DNA from: Zavarzinella formosa DSM 19928
GTDB lineage: Bacteria > Planctomycetota > Planctomycetia > Gemmatales > Gemmataceae
DNA length: 64,000 nt
Direction of reading: 5' to 3'
Assembly: GCF_000255705.1 (NCBI RefSeq)
Contig: NZ_JH636449.1
Coordinates: forward strand, 159,798-223,797
A program made the translations under genes and the position numbers. The notes under the pieces were generated by a model. The model saw nothing but the letters and a program-made list of their open reading frames with translations, was not told where the DNA came from and did not search any database. This document shows, piece after piece, positions 18,221 through 27,756 of the stretch. Numbering within the stretch: the first letter of the stretch is position 1; each line of letters starts with the position of its first letter.

Positions 18221-20689
18221 ATGCCCCGCGCAATGGCCACGGAATCGGCCCCCTTCGCAACGCCTGTCATGCCCAGATCGCTCTGGCAACTCCCGGCGTT
18301 TCTGCTCGGGCTGGCCGCCTTGTTCGGCCTGTGGAATCACGGAGACAAACTCCGGCCCTCCGTCACGGAACGCTACCAGCGGGCGTTGGAAATCCTGCGG
18401 GCCTCATTGGAACGCTGGCCGCCGGATGTCGATCAACTTCAGGCCGCTCTTCGGCGGCTTCCCAAGCAAGAGGTCCCGCCTGAGTTCGCCGACCGCGCGC
18501 ATTTTTTCACAGGCAGCGCCTACGTGGCCCTCGCGGAATCCACCACCTCCAGCGCCGAAGCGGCCGAGTGGTGGCGGCTGGCCAAGGATCACTTGGAAGC
18601 CATTCCCGCAACCACCAAACTCCAAGACCCGGATGTCAAGAAACTCCGCTATCGGCTCGCCCGTGTTTGGGCGAACACACCGGACATTCCCGCCGCCAAG
18701 ACCCTTGAAGCCCTCAAGAACACCGTCGGCTCCGGGGACGACACGGCCGAGGGATATCGGCTGCTGGCCGAACTCTACCGCAAGATCACCCCGCCGGATG
18801 ATGCCAGCGAACGCAACAGTTGGCGGGACTATCTCAAGCACGCCCCGACGCGGGCCGATGCCCGCCTTCTGAATCAGGCGAGGGTGCGACTGGCCGAACT
18901 CCATGAAAAGTTGGGGGAAGGCGAAGAGGCCCGAAAGGTGCTGGAACGGGTCGGCCCCGAAGCCCCGCCGGAGGTGTACGCCTCCTCCCGGCTCATGCTG
19001 GCCAAGTATTTTATCGCCGAGGAGAACTGGGCGCAGGCGGCGGTTTATTTGGAACAAGTCCGGGACATGAAGGGGGCAACCGACCCTCAACGGGGCCAGG
19101 CCCTCTCGCAGTTGGTCGAGGCCTATACCCGCCTGAACCAGTCGGACAAAGCCAATGACCGCGCGAAAGAGTCTGAAAAATTCAGCGGCGGATATGGAAA
19201 GCTCGTCGGCCTGAAACAAGCCGAAGTACAGATCAACGATGAGACCATCCCGCGGGAACAGGTCGTCGCCAGCCTCGAAAAATCCATGAGCGTCGTCACC
19301 AATGTGGCTGATTATCCGAGCGACATGGTTCCCATCGCCGAGGCCCGGCGAACTTGCGAAGAGGTGATTCGCAAGACTCGGGCCGCCAACGAATTCGCCC
19401 TAGCGGACCGGGCCAACAAGGCATACGCCCGCATCGCCGAGAACGGCAAACATCATCGGATCGCTGCCGAACTGAACGAAACATGGGGCGAAGAGGCCGC
19501 CAAAGACCCCGCCCGGCTGGAGGAATCCCGCCAGCATTTCCGGCAGGCCGCCGAGGCCTGCGCCGAATTGGCGAAACTCGAAAAAAACGCCCCGGAACGT
19601 GGCGACTGGCTCCGCAAAGCCGCCACGTTCCATGTGAAGGGGGAGGACCGCACCAAGGCCCTGGCCGTGTTGAGCGACCTGGTTTCCCGCATCTCTGATT
19701 ACCCCGAAGACCGCACGGGGCAGGCATGGGCTGAGATGGGCGAAATCTATCTGAAGGCCGGGGACAAGGAACAGGCCAAGCTCGCGTATCAAAACGCCTC
19801 CGGCCGGGCCGGGCCGGCGAGGCCGCTCTCACGGGTGCGGCATGCCGTGCTGTCATGGGAAACATCGCCGAACAAGGAAGGGGACACGGTTATCCCGCTG
19901 CTGGAGGAGGCGCTTGAGCAACCCGATTTGCCGTCGAAACACAAAGACGCCCACGAAGAAGCCTTGTACGCCCTCGGGGAATGTCTGCTGATCCGGCAAG
20001 ACTGGGCCAAGGCCGAAGCCCGGCTCCGCGCCGCGCTGGAGCTTTATCCCGACAGTCCCCGTGCGATTAGCGGCCGACTGCAGTTTGGCCAATGCTTCCG
20101 GGCCCAAGCCCATGCGGAAGGCCGCAAAGTGGCCGCCGACCAAGCCGCCTTGGAGAAGATCAAAGCCGAAAGAATTTCGCGGCGCCAACCATCGTATCAG
20201 GTGGATGAGCAGCTGAAGCTGGAAGACCGCATTCAGGCCACCACGCAACGCTTTTATGAACGGTTGAGGCTGGCGTCCGATTCCGTCTGCCAGGCCGAGG
20301 AAAAACTGCTAAAAGCTCCGATGGCCGAACCGGAATTGCTCAGGCGAGCCTCGTTTTACGCGGCCGATTGTGCGACATGGCTGGGCGATTTCGAGGATGC
20401 CGCCGGCCGCTATGAGCGGATGGCGGAACGTTACAAGAACCGGGCCGAGCAACTGGAAGCCCTGCGGGATTTGCACCGCTGCTGCTGTTTTGGCACGGAT
20501 GCCGCCCGCGAGAAAAAAGACGCCGCCGGGGCAAAACGATGGATCATCCGCACCAAACTGGCGTATGAGAACCTCGCCAAATCGCTTGCCCAAATTCCCG
20601 AAAGCGAGTTGAACGGATCAACGGACGCCCGCAAACGCAGTTATTGGGAAAAGTGGCTGGAACAAAACGCGGCCAGGAAGAACGATTGA
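18221..20689 (+). CDS. TPR-repeat membrane-anchored protein
   Basis: 822 aa. A hydrophobic helix near residues 20-37 (LWQLPAFLLGLAALFGLW) likely anchors it, with the long remainder built of alpha-helical TPR-like repeats (alternating Ala/Leu/Tyr-rich helices such as YQRALEILRASLERWP, GQALSQLVEAYTRLNQ, GQAWAEMGEIYLKAGDKEQAKLAYQNA, ALGECLLIRQDWAKAEARLRAALELYP). TPR arrays bind proteins. No enzymatic motif is seen. ATGs at 18221 and 18233 are both possible; neither has a strong ribosome site. A sigma70-like promoter lies just upstream. No partner can be named from context. Confidence 0.85.
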   Translation: MPRAMATESAPFATPVMPRSLWQLPAFLLGLAALFGLWNHGDKLRPSVTERYQRALEILRASLERWPPDVDQLQAALRRLPKQEVPPEFADRAHFFTGSAYVALAESTTSSAEAAEWWRLAKDHLEAIPATTKLQDPDVKKLRYRLARVWANTPDIPAAKTLEALKNTVGSGDDTAEGYRLLAELYRKITPPDDASERNSWRDYLKHAPTRADARLLNQARVRLAELHEKLGEGEEARKVLERVGPEAPPEVYASSRLMLAKYFIAEENWAQAAVYLEQVRDMKGATDPQRGQALSQLVEAYTRLNQSDKANDRAKESEKFSGGYGKLVGLKQAEVQINDETIPREQVVASLEKSMSVVTNVADYPSDMVPIAEARRTCEEVIRKTRAANEFALADRANKAYARIAENGKHHRIAAELNETWGEEAAKDPARLEESRQHFRQAAEACAELAKLEKNAPERGDWLRKAATFHVKGEDRTKALAVLSDLVSRISDYPEDRTGQAWAEMGEIYLKAGDKEQAKLAYQNASGRAGPARPLSRVRHAVLSWETSPNKEGDTVIPLLEEALEQPDLPSKHKDAHEEALYALGECLLIRQDWAKAEARLRAALELYPDSPRAISGRLQFGQCFRAQAHAEGRKVAADQAALEKIKAERISRRQPSYQVDEQLKLEDRIQATTQRFYERLRLASDSVCQAEEKLLKAPMAEPELLRRASFYAADCATWLGDFEDAAGRYERMAERYKNRAEQLEALRDLHRCCCFGTDAAREKKDAAGAKRWIIRTKLAYENLAKSLAQIPESELNGSTDARKRSYWEKWLEQNAARKND

Positions 20690-20819
20690 GAAGCAGAGAC
20701 GGTGTCACCGTCGTCATGCGGCCGGCCATCGAGGCAAACAGCAGGGCTGTTTGCCTCGAGTCATTCACCAAGTTCACATCGGCTTTCATTTTCACCCACT
20801 CTTTGACGATGTCGCCATG
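20690..20819 (-). pseudogene. ankyrin-repeat remnant
   Basis: On the minus strand, directly after an in-frame TGA, the sequence reads HGDIVKEWVKMKADVNLVN then DSRQTALLFASMAG. This matches one to one and a half ankyrin repeats (GH..IVK.L...GADVN..N..G.TAL..A...G). No start codon context, no further repeats and a stop immediately upstream suggest a decayed fragment. The frame continues into the 3' end of the TPR gene, where similarity is lost. Confidence 0.55.
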
Positions 20820-20970
20820 TCATGGGAAATACAATTCAATCTCCCCAAGCCTGATCCGCAATGTGGCGAATAAAATGGGCATGGCCGGGAGGTGATTCGC
20901 CAGATTCCGGAAAATTTCGCGGGGTTGGCTGGCGTCCAACTGAGACCGCACATGAGGGAGTCGGCCGCCG

Positions 20971-22650
20971 ATGAACCGGATCGCTTGTCTGGCCTTCCTC
21001 GCCTTCGGTTGCCTTGTCAACAATCTGCATGGTCATCCTTCCATGCCGAATCAGGCCATCAGCGCGCCGACCATCGCCCAGCTTTTCGTGACAGACAGTG
21101 AAGTAAGGTTGCAATTGGAGATCGGCAAAGCCGACCTGCCGGTGTTCGCGGATCTGACGACCGACGGCGTCAAAGAAAATCCAACCGTTGCCCAACTTCG
21201 CTTCTTCAGCCGGGGTTGGGCAATCGAAGCCGACGAGGAAACACTTCGCGGCAAGGTGGTGATCGTTGAATCGCGACACCGAGTGAAGCGGGAACCTGTC
21301 ACTGGGGAACCGTTGCCGCCGGACGGGACGGGGGAGCCGGTTATTTTTGTGGAGGTTCGCTACCCGCTTTCACGAAAGCCCGCCAACATTTTCATGAAGC
21401 CACCGAAGGCCGACGACGGGGCGACGGCAACCATCGGCCTGGTTGTCTGGCATCGGGCCATTCCGGTGTGCGATTTCGATTACCTCAAACTCCCGACGGG
21501 CTTTCGGCTCGATTGGGAAGACCCGTGGAAATCCCGCTTTCGCGGTTTGCGGTTCCAACGCTATTGGAACTTTCCGGTGTGGATGAACTTCACCGTGGAG
21601 CCAAGAGCCGTGCGGATGGAGGTGTCCGCCCGGCCCGGCGTTGCCCCGTGGGCCGCCGCCAAGCCCGAAACGCTCATGTCGCAATTCTCACTGACAATCG
21701 ACGGCAAGGCGGTCACTCCAACCGCCGAACCCATGAAGACGCTGCAACAAAAACTTGGCCGCATTGAGGAGACGGCGAACCCGGCCGGAATCCCGCCGGA
21801 GACCGCCTTTCGCCGGTATGGTTTTGTCGTCCCTGTCGCCTCACGCCCGGCAGCGGTGACCTTGAAAGCCCCCTTTATCAACGGGAAGTTGAAAGAGGTT
21901 CCCGTGTGGGTGAATGCCGGGGACAATCCGCAATTGCTGACGTCGGCCGAGAATGTGCTGGAGTGGGGCAATCCATCGGGGAAACTTGATGCGTTGATTC
22001 TGACGGCCACGCCTCCGCCGTCCCCGCCGAAGCCGGATCGAGCGTGGCTGTTTCCAAGTCTTCTTGCCATTTTGGCTATTAGTCATTTGTGGATCGGCCC
22101 TGGCCGCCCGCCGTTTCGATCCAAGCAACGGCGTCTGTTCGCCCGGCTGGCATTGGCGGCGGTTGTCACAATCATGGCCATATGGGTGCTCGGAGGAAGA
22201 TGGTTTCCCAAGCCAACCATTTCTCCTGTGCCGGACGATCAAGGAGGCCGGCAACTCGTTCATCGACTGCTGGCCGACTCGTACCTCGCCTTTGATTGCC
22301 GGGACGAAGAGGATGTGTACGACACGCTGGCCGAGACAATCTCCGGGCCGTTGTTGCGGGAAACATATCTGGGCATCCGTCGGATGCTCGAATCGCCCGG
22401 CGAACTGGGAAAGGCCCGTGTGCGGAACGTAGATGTGCGATCCGCGATCTTGGCCCCGCTGCCGGACGGTCCCGGTTATTCGGCCCGTGTCACTTGGATC
22501 ATCGAAGTGGCCATCACCCATCTCGGACACACCCACAATCGGCTGACCCAATTGGATGGAGAAATGAGCATACGCCCCCGCCAAGGCCGTTGGACGATTG
22601 CCTCGCTGACTGTCCTCGACCAACGCCCGGCCACGGAGCCAGCCAAGTGA
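20971..22650 (+). CDS. exported membrane protein of an ABC operon
   Basis: 559 aa. A signal peptide (MNRIACLAFLAFGCLVNNLHG) precedes a large extracytoplasmic domain to about 355. Two membrane helices follow (about 358-377 and 393-410), joined by a short basic loop (RPPFRSKQRRLFAR) expected in the cytoplasm, then a C-terminal domain (about 420-559) back outside. I do not recognise a family. Its stop codon overlaps the GTG start of the ATPase gene by four bases, so it belongs to the same operon as an ABC ATPase and FtsX-like permease, probably as an accessory or substrate-handling subunit. A GGGAG lies ten bases before the start. Confidence 0.85.
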   Translation: MNRIACLAFLAFGCLVNNLHGHPSMPNQAISAPTIAQLFVTDSEVRLQLEIGKADLPVFADLTTDGVKENPTVAQLRFFSRGWAIEADEETLRGKVVIVESRHRVKREPVTGEPLPPDGTGEPVIFVEVRYPLSRKPANIFMKPPKADDGATATIGLVVWHRAIPVCDFDYLKLPTGFRLDWEDPWKSRFRGLRFQRYWNFPVWMNFTVEPRAVRMEVSARPGVAPWAAAKPETLMSQFSLTIDGKAVTPTAEPMKTLQQKLGRIEETANPAGIPPETAFRRYGFVVPVASRPAAVTLKAPFINGKLKEVPVWVNAGDNPQLLTSAENVLEWGNPSGKLDALILTATPPPSPPKPDRAWLFPSLLAILAISHLWIGPGRPPFRSKQRRLFARLALAAVVTIMAIWVLGGRWFPKPTISPVPDDQGGRQLVHRLLADSYLAFDCRDEEDVYDTLAETISGPLLRETYLGIRRMLESPGELGKARVRNVDVRSAILAPLPDGPGYSARVTWIIEVAITHLGHTHNRLTQLDGEMSIRPRQGRWTIASLTVLDQRPATEPAK

Positions 22651-23321
22651 TTGCCGTCAATGGCTTGCGTTTCCGCTATCCGCACGGGGGCTTTTCCCTG
22701 AGCATTGACGACCTTCAAGTCGCCGCCGGGGAACGGCTGGCGATCATCGGCCCCAGCGGTTCGGGGAAGACCACCCTGCTCCTGCTCATCGCCGGCATCC
22801 TTCGGCCGCAAACGGGAACATTGCGGGTCAACGGGATCGAACCCAGCAAACTTTCGGATGCCGCATCGAGGGCCAACCGTCTTCACAAGATCGGCATGGT
22901 GTTTCAAGATTTCGGCTTGTTCGATTACCTGAACGCAACGGAAAACATCCTTCTGCCCTACCGCGTCGGAACCGGCATGACGCTTGACCAAACGGTGCGG
23001 GAACGGGCCGCCTCACTGGCCGCAAAAATGGGCATTGCGGAACATCTTCGCCGCCCGGTGACGGCGCTTTCCCAAGGAGAGAAACAACGGGTGGCCGTCT
23101 GCCGGGCGTTAATCACCCGGCCGCCGTTGTTGCTCGCGGACGAACCGACCGGAAATCTCGACCCGGCCACCAAAACCTTCGTTTTGGATGCGATGCTGGA
23201 AGCGGCGAAAGAGGCTGGCTCAACGGTGGTGACGGTCACGCACGATCACGGCTTGCTTGGCCGGTTCGACCAGGTCGTGGATTTCATGGACTTCGTGAAG
23301 CCCGCGGAGGTCCGGACATGA
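22647..23321 (+). CDS. ABC transporter ATP-binding protein (MacB/LolD type)
   Basis: 224 aa, starting at GTG in the GTGA overlap with the upstream gene; GGAG sits just upstream. All ABC motifs are present: Walker A GPSGSGKTT (residues 35-43), Q-loop VFQDFG, signature LSQGEKQRV, Walker B LLLADEPTGNLD and H-loop VTHDH. It is of the LolD/MacB/FtsE class that drives mechanotransmission-type systems rather than classic transport. It overlaps the permease start by four bases (ATGA). Confidence 0.95.
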   Translation: MIAVNGLRFRYPHGGFSLSIDDLQVAAGERLAIIGPSGSGKTTLLLLIAGILRPQTGTLRVNGIEPSKLSDAASRANRLHKIGMVFQDFGLFDYLNATENILLPYRVGTGMTLDQTVRERAASLAAKMGIAEHLRRPVTALSQGEKQRVAVCRALITRPPLLLADEPTGNLDPATKTFVLDAMLEAAKEAGSTVVTVTHDHGLLGRFDQVVDFMDFVKPAEVRT

Positions 23322-24460
23322 TTTCCATTCTTCGTCTGGCGTGGTTTTATTTGCGGTTTCACCCGTGGAAAACCGGCTTGCAAGTGACGGCCGTGATGCT
23401 CGTGCTGGCGGTTCCCGGCATCCTTTGGACGCTCGCCCGGCAGGGGGAACATCACCTGACGGAGCGGGCCGCGAAAACCCCGCTTTTGATCGGCTCGCGG
23501 GGAAGCCCGCTGGAACTCACGCTGAACTCGCTGTACTTCCGTTCTGATCCCCTGCCGCCGATGAAGTTTGGCGAAGTGAAACGAATCGAAGAATCGGGAT
23601 TGGGTGATCCGATCCCGCTCTATGTCCGCTTCAAGAGCCAGCGAGATCCCGTCGTCGGCACGGCCCCGGAATATTTCCCTTTTCGCGGTCTCCGTCTCAA
23701 AGAAGGCGACGGTTTGGGTCGGCTCGGAGATTGCGTGGCCGGTTCGCGGGTGGCCGCGAGACGGGGCATCAAGACGGGCGATTTTGTCGTTTCCAGCCCG
23801 GAACAAGCCTTCGACGTGGCGGGGGTCATGCCCTTGCGAATGCGCGTCACCGGCGTGCTGGCCGAATCCGGGACGCCGGATGATGACGCGATTTTCACCA
23901 GCCTGCGCACCACATGGGTGATCGCGGGAATCGGTCACGGCCACGAGAACCCGGACATGGAACATGCCGTGCCGGGGGCAACGCCGACATACATGGAAGT
24001 GACGGACGCGAACGTGAACACATTCCACTTCCACGGAAACCGCGATGATTTCCCGGTTTCCGCGTTGATTGTCATGCCGGGCGACGAAAAATCGGCGACC
24101 CGGCTGATCGGTCGATACCAATCCCCGGAAAACCCGCTGCAAATCGTCGAACCGGATCGCGTGATGTCCGGCCTGCTCGACACCGTGGTGACCATCCGGG
24201 CCTTCGCCCTAGCCGCCCTCGCCTTGGTCGGGCTGGCGACCGTGCTATTGCTCGGCGTGTTGCAAGCTTTGTCGTTTCGGATTCGCCGCCGGGAAATCGA
24301 AATCCTCCATCAACTCGGCGCCTCGCGCTGGCGGGTGAGGATGCTCCTCGCCTCCGATGCGGCGGGGGTGTTTTTTCTCGGCGCGTTGCTGGCCGCAGGA
24401 TTGACACTCCTGGCATCCGGATTTGGTCCGGCGACGATTCGGGGATTGATGAGCCGATGA
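23318..24460 (+). CDS. FtsX-like ABC permease, apparently three-helix
   Basis: 380 aa. An N-terminal helix (about 20-38) is followed by a large periplasmic domain (about 45-290), then a helix (about 295-317), a cytoplasmic coupling segment (FRIRRREIEILHQLGASRWRVR, typical of FtsX/MacB permeases) and a further helix (about 347-368). The protein ends about twelve residues later, so the fourth helix normal for this family is missing. No continuation of that helix is seen in other frames just downstream. It forms an operon with the ATPase and the 559-aa membrane protein. Confidence 0.88.
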   Translation: MISILRLAWFYLRFHPWKTGLQVTAVMLVLAVPGILWTLARQGEHHLTERAAKTPLLIGSRGSPLELTLNSLYFRSDPLPPMKFGEVKRIEESGLGDPIPLYVRFKSQRDPVVGTAPEYFPFRGLRLKEGDGLGRLGDCVAGSRVAARRGIKTGDFVVSSPEQAFDVAGVMPLRMRVTGVLAESGTPDDDAIFTSLRTTWVIAGIGHGHENPDMEHAVPGATPTYMEVTDANVNTFHFHGNRDDFPVSALIVMPGDEKSATRLIGRYQSPENPLQIVEPDRVMSGLLDTVVTIRAFALAALALVGLATVLLLGVLQALSFRIRRREIEILHQLGASRWRVRMLLASDAAGVFFLGALLAAGLTLLASGFGPATIRGLMSR

Positions 24461-24541
24461 AAACTCTTCGAGTCATTCGCTGTCTTTTCATCGGCCCGCC
24501 ACCCATATCCTAAACCCGTCACCTTCTCCCGAGGTCTCTCT

Positions 24542-25411
24542 ATGTTCCGACAATTGTTTTTCGCCACAACACTGCTGCTGTTCCCCCTCCTCGGTCAAGC
24601 CGCCGAACCGGCGTTTCCCGTGGAGGAACTTCCCAAGGATGCGAAGGCCGTCAAGGTCGTGCTGATCGCGGGGACGAACTTTTACAAGACGGGCGAGCAT
24701 GATTACATCGCCGCTGTCCGCGTGCTGGCTGATTTGTTGAAGCAATCGGGCGTGGCCCCGGTAATCGCCCTCGACTGGCCGAAAAAGCCGGAAACATTGG
24801 CGGGGGCGAAAGCCATCCTCTTCCTCTCGGACGGAGCCGAGAAACATGCCTTGTTGAAGGATAACCGGCTGGCCGAGATCACCAAACTTGCCGAATCGGG
24901 CACTGGCTTGGTGTTCCTGCATCAGACGCTGGACTTCCCGAAGGATTTCCTTGATCGCGGCAGAACCCTCACCGGTGGCGTGTGGGAAAAGGGGATCTCT
25001 CAGCGGGCGCATTGGGTGACGACATTCGACACGTTCACCAATCATCCGATCACCCAAGGAGTCACCCCCTTCAAGATCGACGATGGCTGGCTGTACAAAC
25101 TGACGTTTGGGGCGGAACGCAAGAACCTGACACCGCTGCTGAAAACCGTCTCCCCGAAAACGCCGGCGAAGGGTGAACTCGGAGACGACGCTATTGTGGG
25201 CTGGGCCTTCGAGCGGCCGACGGGCGGGAAAACATTTTCCTTCACCGGCGCCCACCTGCATGCGAGTTTCGCCGAGGAGGGGTATCGCCGCTTTCTCGTC
25301 AACGGCATCCTGTGGAGCGCCGGTGTGGCCATTCCGAAAGAGGGGGCGCCGGTGAAACTGGAACCGGCCGAACTACCGAAATACCTGACACCGGCTCCGG
25401 CCAAGAAATAA
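24542..25411 (+). CDS. ThuA-domain secreted protein
   Basis: 289 aa with a signal peptide (MFRQLFFATTLLLFPLLGQA). A class-I glutamine-amidotransferase-like ThuA fold follows: KVVLIAGTNFYKTGEHDY, ILFLSDGAEKH, GLVFLHQTLDF, HPITQGV and VGWAFERP near the end. ThuA is linked to trehalose use in rhizobia, but most planctomycete ThuA-like proteins are uncharacterised. GAGG lies seven bases before the start. It is 81 bases after the permease gene, so a separate transcription unit is possible. Confidence 0.88.
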   Translation: MFRQLFFATTLLLFPLLGQAAEPAFPVEELPKDAKAVKVVLIAGTNFYKTGEHDYIAAVRVLADLLKQSGVAPVIALDWPKKPETLAGAKAILFLSDGAEKHALLKDNRLAEITKLAESGTGLVFLHQTLDFPKDFLDRGRTLTGGVWEKGISQRAHWVTTFDTFTNHPITQGVTPFKIDDGWLYKLTFGAERKNLTPLLKTVSPKTPAKGELGDDAIVGWAFERPTGGKTFSFTGAHLHASFAEEGYRRFLVNGILWSAGVAIPKEGAPVKLEPAELPKYLTPAPAKK

Positions 25412-25483
25412 CACACCGGGAACCGTCGGACAGTCTCATGCGTCTCATCGGATGACACATCTTCCGAGTTCAGGAGACTTCCG

Positions 25484-26758
25484 ATGAGATTGCTGGCCTC
25501 TCTTTTCGGCCTCGGCTTGCTCGCCACTGTTTCGCTGGCCCAAGAGGGCAAAAAGGAATCCAATGTCCCCGTCCCGCCGACGGATGCCGAGCGGTTGCGG
25601 GGAACATGGATCATCGAGTCCGTCCGAGTGAACGGCCGGGACGAAATCGCGGAGAACCACAGTTGGGTGGATTTGTCGTTTACATTTGAGGACAACAACT
25701 TCCGATTTCAGCTTTTCCCCGGCCGGGGCGGCACATTCCAGTTGAAGGCCGACACCACGCCGAAACAAATTAATTTCCAACTTCCCAAGATCAAATCAGA
25801 GGACGGCAAATCCCCCGGCTTCGTCCGGGCCATTTACAAATTTGACGGCGACCGCCTCCGCATGACCCTCGGCGTCACCAACGAGGAAGATCGGCCCGCC
25901 ACTTTTGAGCCAACCGACACCGGCCCTCCCTTTATCTTCGTGAAACTTCGCCGACCCGATCTAGCCGACACGGACGGGGTCATCGGGGAGGAATATCGCC
26001 GTCTGGAGGGAAACTGGGTGCTGGTCGCCACGGAAACCAATGGCCAGCGTACCACCGTCACAGAGGAATTTCGCCTCAAGGTGCAACGCAATCACCTGAC
26101 ACTGACGAACGGCGACAAGCCCGTGTGGAAGGCTGACATGAAACTAAACATCACCACCTCCCCCCGGCACGCGGACCTGACCATCACGGAATCGGCCGGC
26201 GACCATCGCGTAAGCGACACACTTCACGGCCTCTATTCCATCGAACGCGGCCTATGGAGACTTTGCCTGCCGAACCGGGCCGACGACCCCCGGCCGACGA
26301 ACTACGAGACGGACAAACCTGGCGAAAGCGGCCTCGTGATGTTCTTCAACCTGGAGGGGCAGGATGTTGACCTTCCCCCCGGCACCCGACACGCGATTGG
26401 CAAATCCGTCGGCCTGCCCGGCCCCGCGTCCAAATTGCGAGGTCTGCGGTTGGAACGAGTGAAGGCTCTGCGGGCGGCTGCCGATCTGGCGATGAATCGT
26501 TACGAAAGCGGCCAACTTCGTCTGACCGAAATGATCGCGTTGGAAGAGTCTGTTTATCTGGCCGAACGGGAATTGAAGACGGCGGCCGAAGATCGCATCG
26601 AATTGCTCGACGCCCGCATTCGGCGACTCAAATTGCACGAGAAGCACTTGGAGGCGCTGGTCGAGGCCGGAAAGGCTCCGATGCAGGACAACGCCTTGAT
26701 GAAGGCCACCCGTCTGGCCGCCCAAATCGAAAAAGAGCAACTGTCGGCCGGGAAGTAA
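25484..26758 (+). CDS. TIGR03067 domain protein, two copies
   Basis: 424 aa, with a signal peptide (MRLLASLFGLGLLATVSLAQ). Two calycin-like TIGR03067 units follow: ERLRGTWIIESVRVNG to VKLRRPD (about 30-155), and YRRLEGNWVLVATETNGQ to MFFNLEGQ (about 170-290). The C-terminal 110 residues are a charged coiled coil (RVKALRAAADLAMNRYESG onward). TIGR03067 is a planctomycete-enriched domain of unknown ligand. A GGAGA ribosome site lies seven bases before the ATG. A nine-base inverted repeat (25444-25452 with 25480-25488) covers the start codon. Confidence 0.87.
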   Translation: MRLLASLFGLGLLATVSLAQEGKKESNVPVPPTDAERLRGTWIIESVRVNGRDEIAENHSWVDLSFTFEDNNFRFQLFPGRGGTFQLKADTTPKQINFQLPKIKSEDGKSPGFVRAIYKFDGDRLRMTLGVTNEEDRPATFEPTDTGPPFIFVKLRRPDLADTDGVIGEEYRRLEGNWVLVATETNGQRTTVTEEFRLKVQRNHLTLTNGDKPVWKADMKLNITTSPRHADLTITESAGDHRVSDTLHGLYSIERGLWRLCLPNRADDPRPTNYETDKPGESGLVMFFNLEGQDVDLPPGTRHAIGKSVGLPGPASKLRGLRLERVKALRAAADLAMNRYESGQLRLTEMIALEESVYLAERELKTAAEDRIELLDARIRRLKLHEKHLEALVEAGKAPMQDNALMKATRLAAQIEKEQLSAGK

Positions 26759-26825
26759 ACGACGGGCCCGGAAAGCCCCCGGTCTTCCCTTGCGGGACGG
26801 TTGTCATCACGCTATCGTCACGTCG

Positions 26826-27503
26826 ATGAACCTGATCGTTCCTGAAATCCTGACCGAAGGTCGCGGCCTGTCAATGGCCGTGATCGGCACGGCCATTGCC
26901 GTGGGGCTGGCGCTCTGGCTGTTTGGCTGGCGCGGCCATCGTTTTTGGATTGTCGTCGGCGTCACCGTCACCGGCGGGTTGTACGGCCTCTCGGCGGGGC
27001 AAGCCACCGGCGTGAATATGATCGCCATGGGCATCATGCTGGCCCTCAGCGCCGGGTTGCTGGCCCTCGAACTCGCCCGTGTGTTTGCCTTCCTCGCGGC
27101 GGGAACAGTTGTCTGGCTGGCGGTTGGCGCTTTGTTCCCGCAAGGGAAGGAGTTGTGGCTGGTTTTCCTCGCCGGAGGGTTGGTTGGCATCCTGTTCTAC
27201 CGCCTCTGGACAATGACCCTCACCAGTTTTTTGGGGACGATTGTCGCCACTCATGCGATACTGATTCTTCTCGGCGAGATCACGAAGTTCGACAGCGTGG
27301 CCTTCGCCCGCGAACATCCGACCGGCTTGAACATCGGCATCGGCCTTGTCAGCGCGATGGGGCTGGCCATCCAGGGGGCGCAAGTTCGCTGGGCCAAGCC
27401 CGACCCGGAAGAAAAGCCGAAGGACGAGAAGAAAAAAGAGAAAGAGAAACTGCCGAAGGATGTGCAGGCGTTGAAGGATGCCTTTTCCAAACCGGCCAAA
27501 TAA
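26826..27503 (+). CDS. multi-span membrane protein of unknown function
   Basis: 225 aa. About six hydrophobic helices fill residues 15-185 (for example AVIGTAIAVGLALWLFGW, WIVVGVTVTGGLYGLSAG, LSAGLLALELARVFAFLA), followed by a Lys/Glu-rich cytoplasmic tail (KPDPEEKPKDEKKKEKEK). No family is recognised. It is followed after 12 bases by the 76-aa membrane protein, so the two are likely cotranscribed. Confidence 0.8.
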   Translation: MNLIVPEILTEGRGLSMAVIGTAIAVGLALWLFGWRGHRFWIVVGVTVTGGLYGLSAGQATGVNMIAMGIMLALSAGLLALELARVFAFLAAGTVVWLAVGALFPQGKELWLVFLAGGLVGILFYRLWTMTLTSFLGTIVATHAILILLGEITKFDSVAFAREHPTGLNIGIGLVSAMGLAIQGAQVRWAKPDPEEKPKDEKKKEKEKLPKDVQALKDAFSKPAK

Positions 27504-27515
27504 CGGACTCCTGCC

Positions 27516-27746
27516 ATGAACCGCCTTCTTCAATTGCTAATGCTCTGGATGGCCCTCGCCCTCCCGACAGTGGCGCTTGCCCAACAACCCCCCGCCGATG
27601 ATGCAGTCACCCGCGGGACCAAGATCGACCCGAACGACCCGAAACCCGAGGCGGGCAAGGAAACGCCGGTCCTCGCGTATTTTCTCGCCCTCGTCGGTTC
27701 GGCCGGGGTGTTGTTCATCATCTGTTCACCCGGCCGCAAAAAGTAG
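27516..27746 (+). CDS. small 76-aa membrane protein
   Basis: 76 aa: an N-terminal signal (MNRLLQLLMLWMALALPTVALAQ), a short polar stretch and a C-terminal membrane helix (VLAYFLALVGSAGVLFIIC) ending in positively charged GRKK. Tight spacing on both sides (12 and 10 bases) argues for a real gene in an operon with the upstream membrane protein and the Nif3-like gene. Family unknown. Confidence 0.72.
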   Translation: MNRLLQLLMLWMALALPTVALAQQPPADDAVTRGTKIDPNDPKPEAGKETPVLAYFLALVGSAGVLFIICSPGRKK

Positions 27747-27756
27747 TCTTCCCCTC

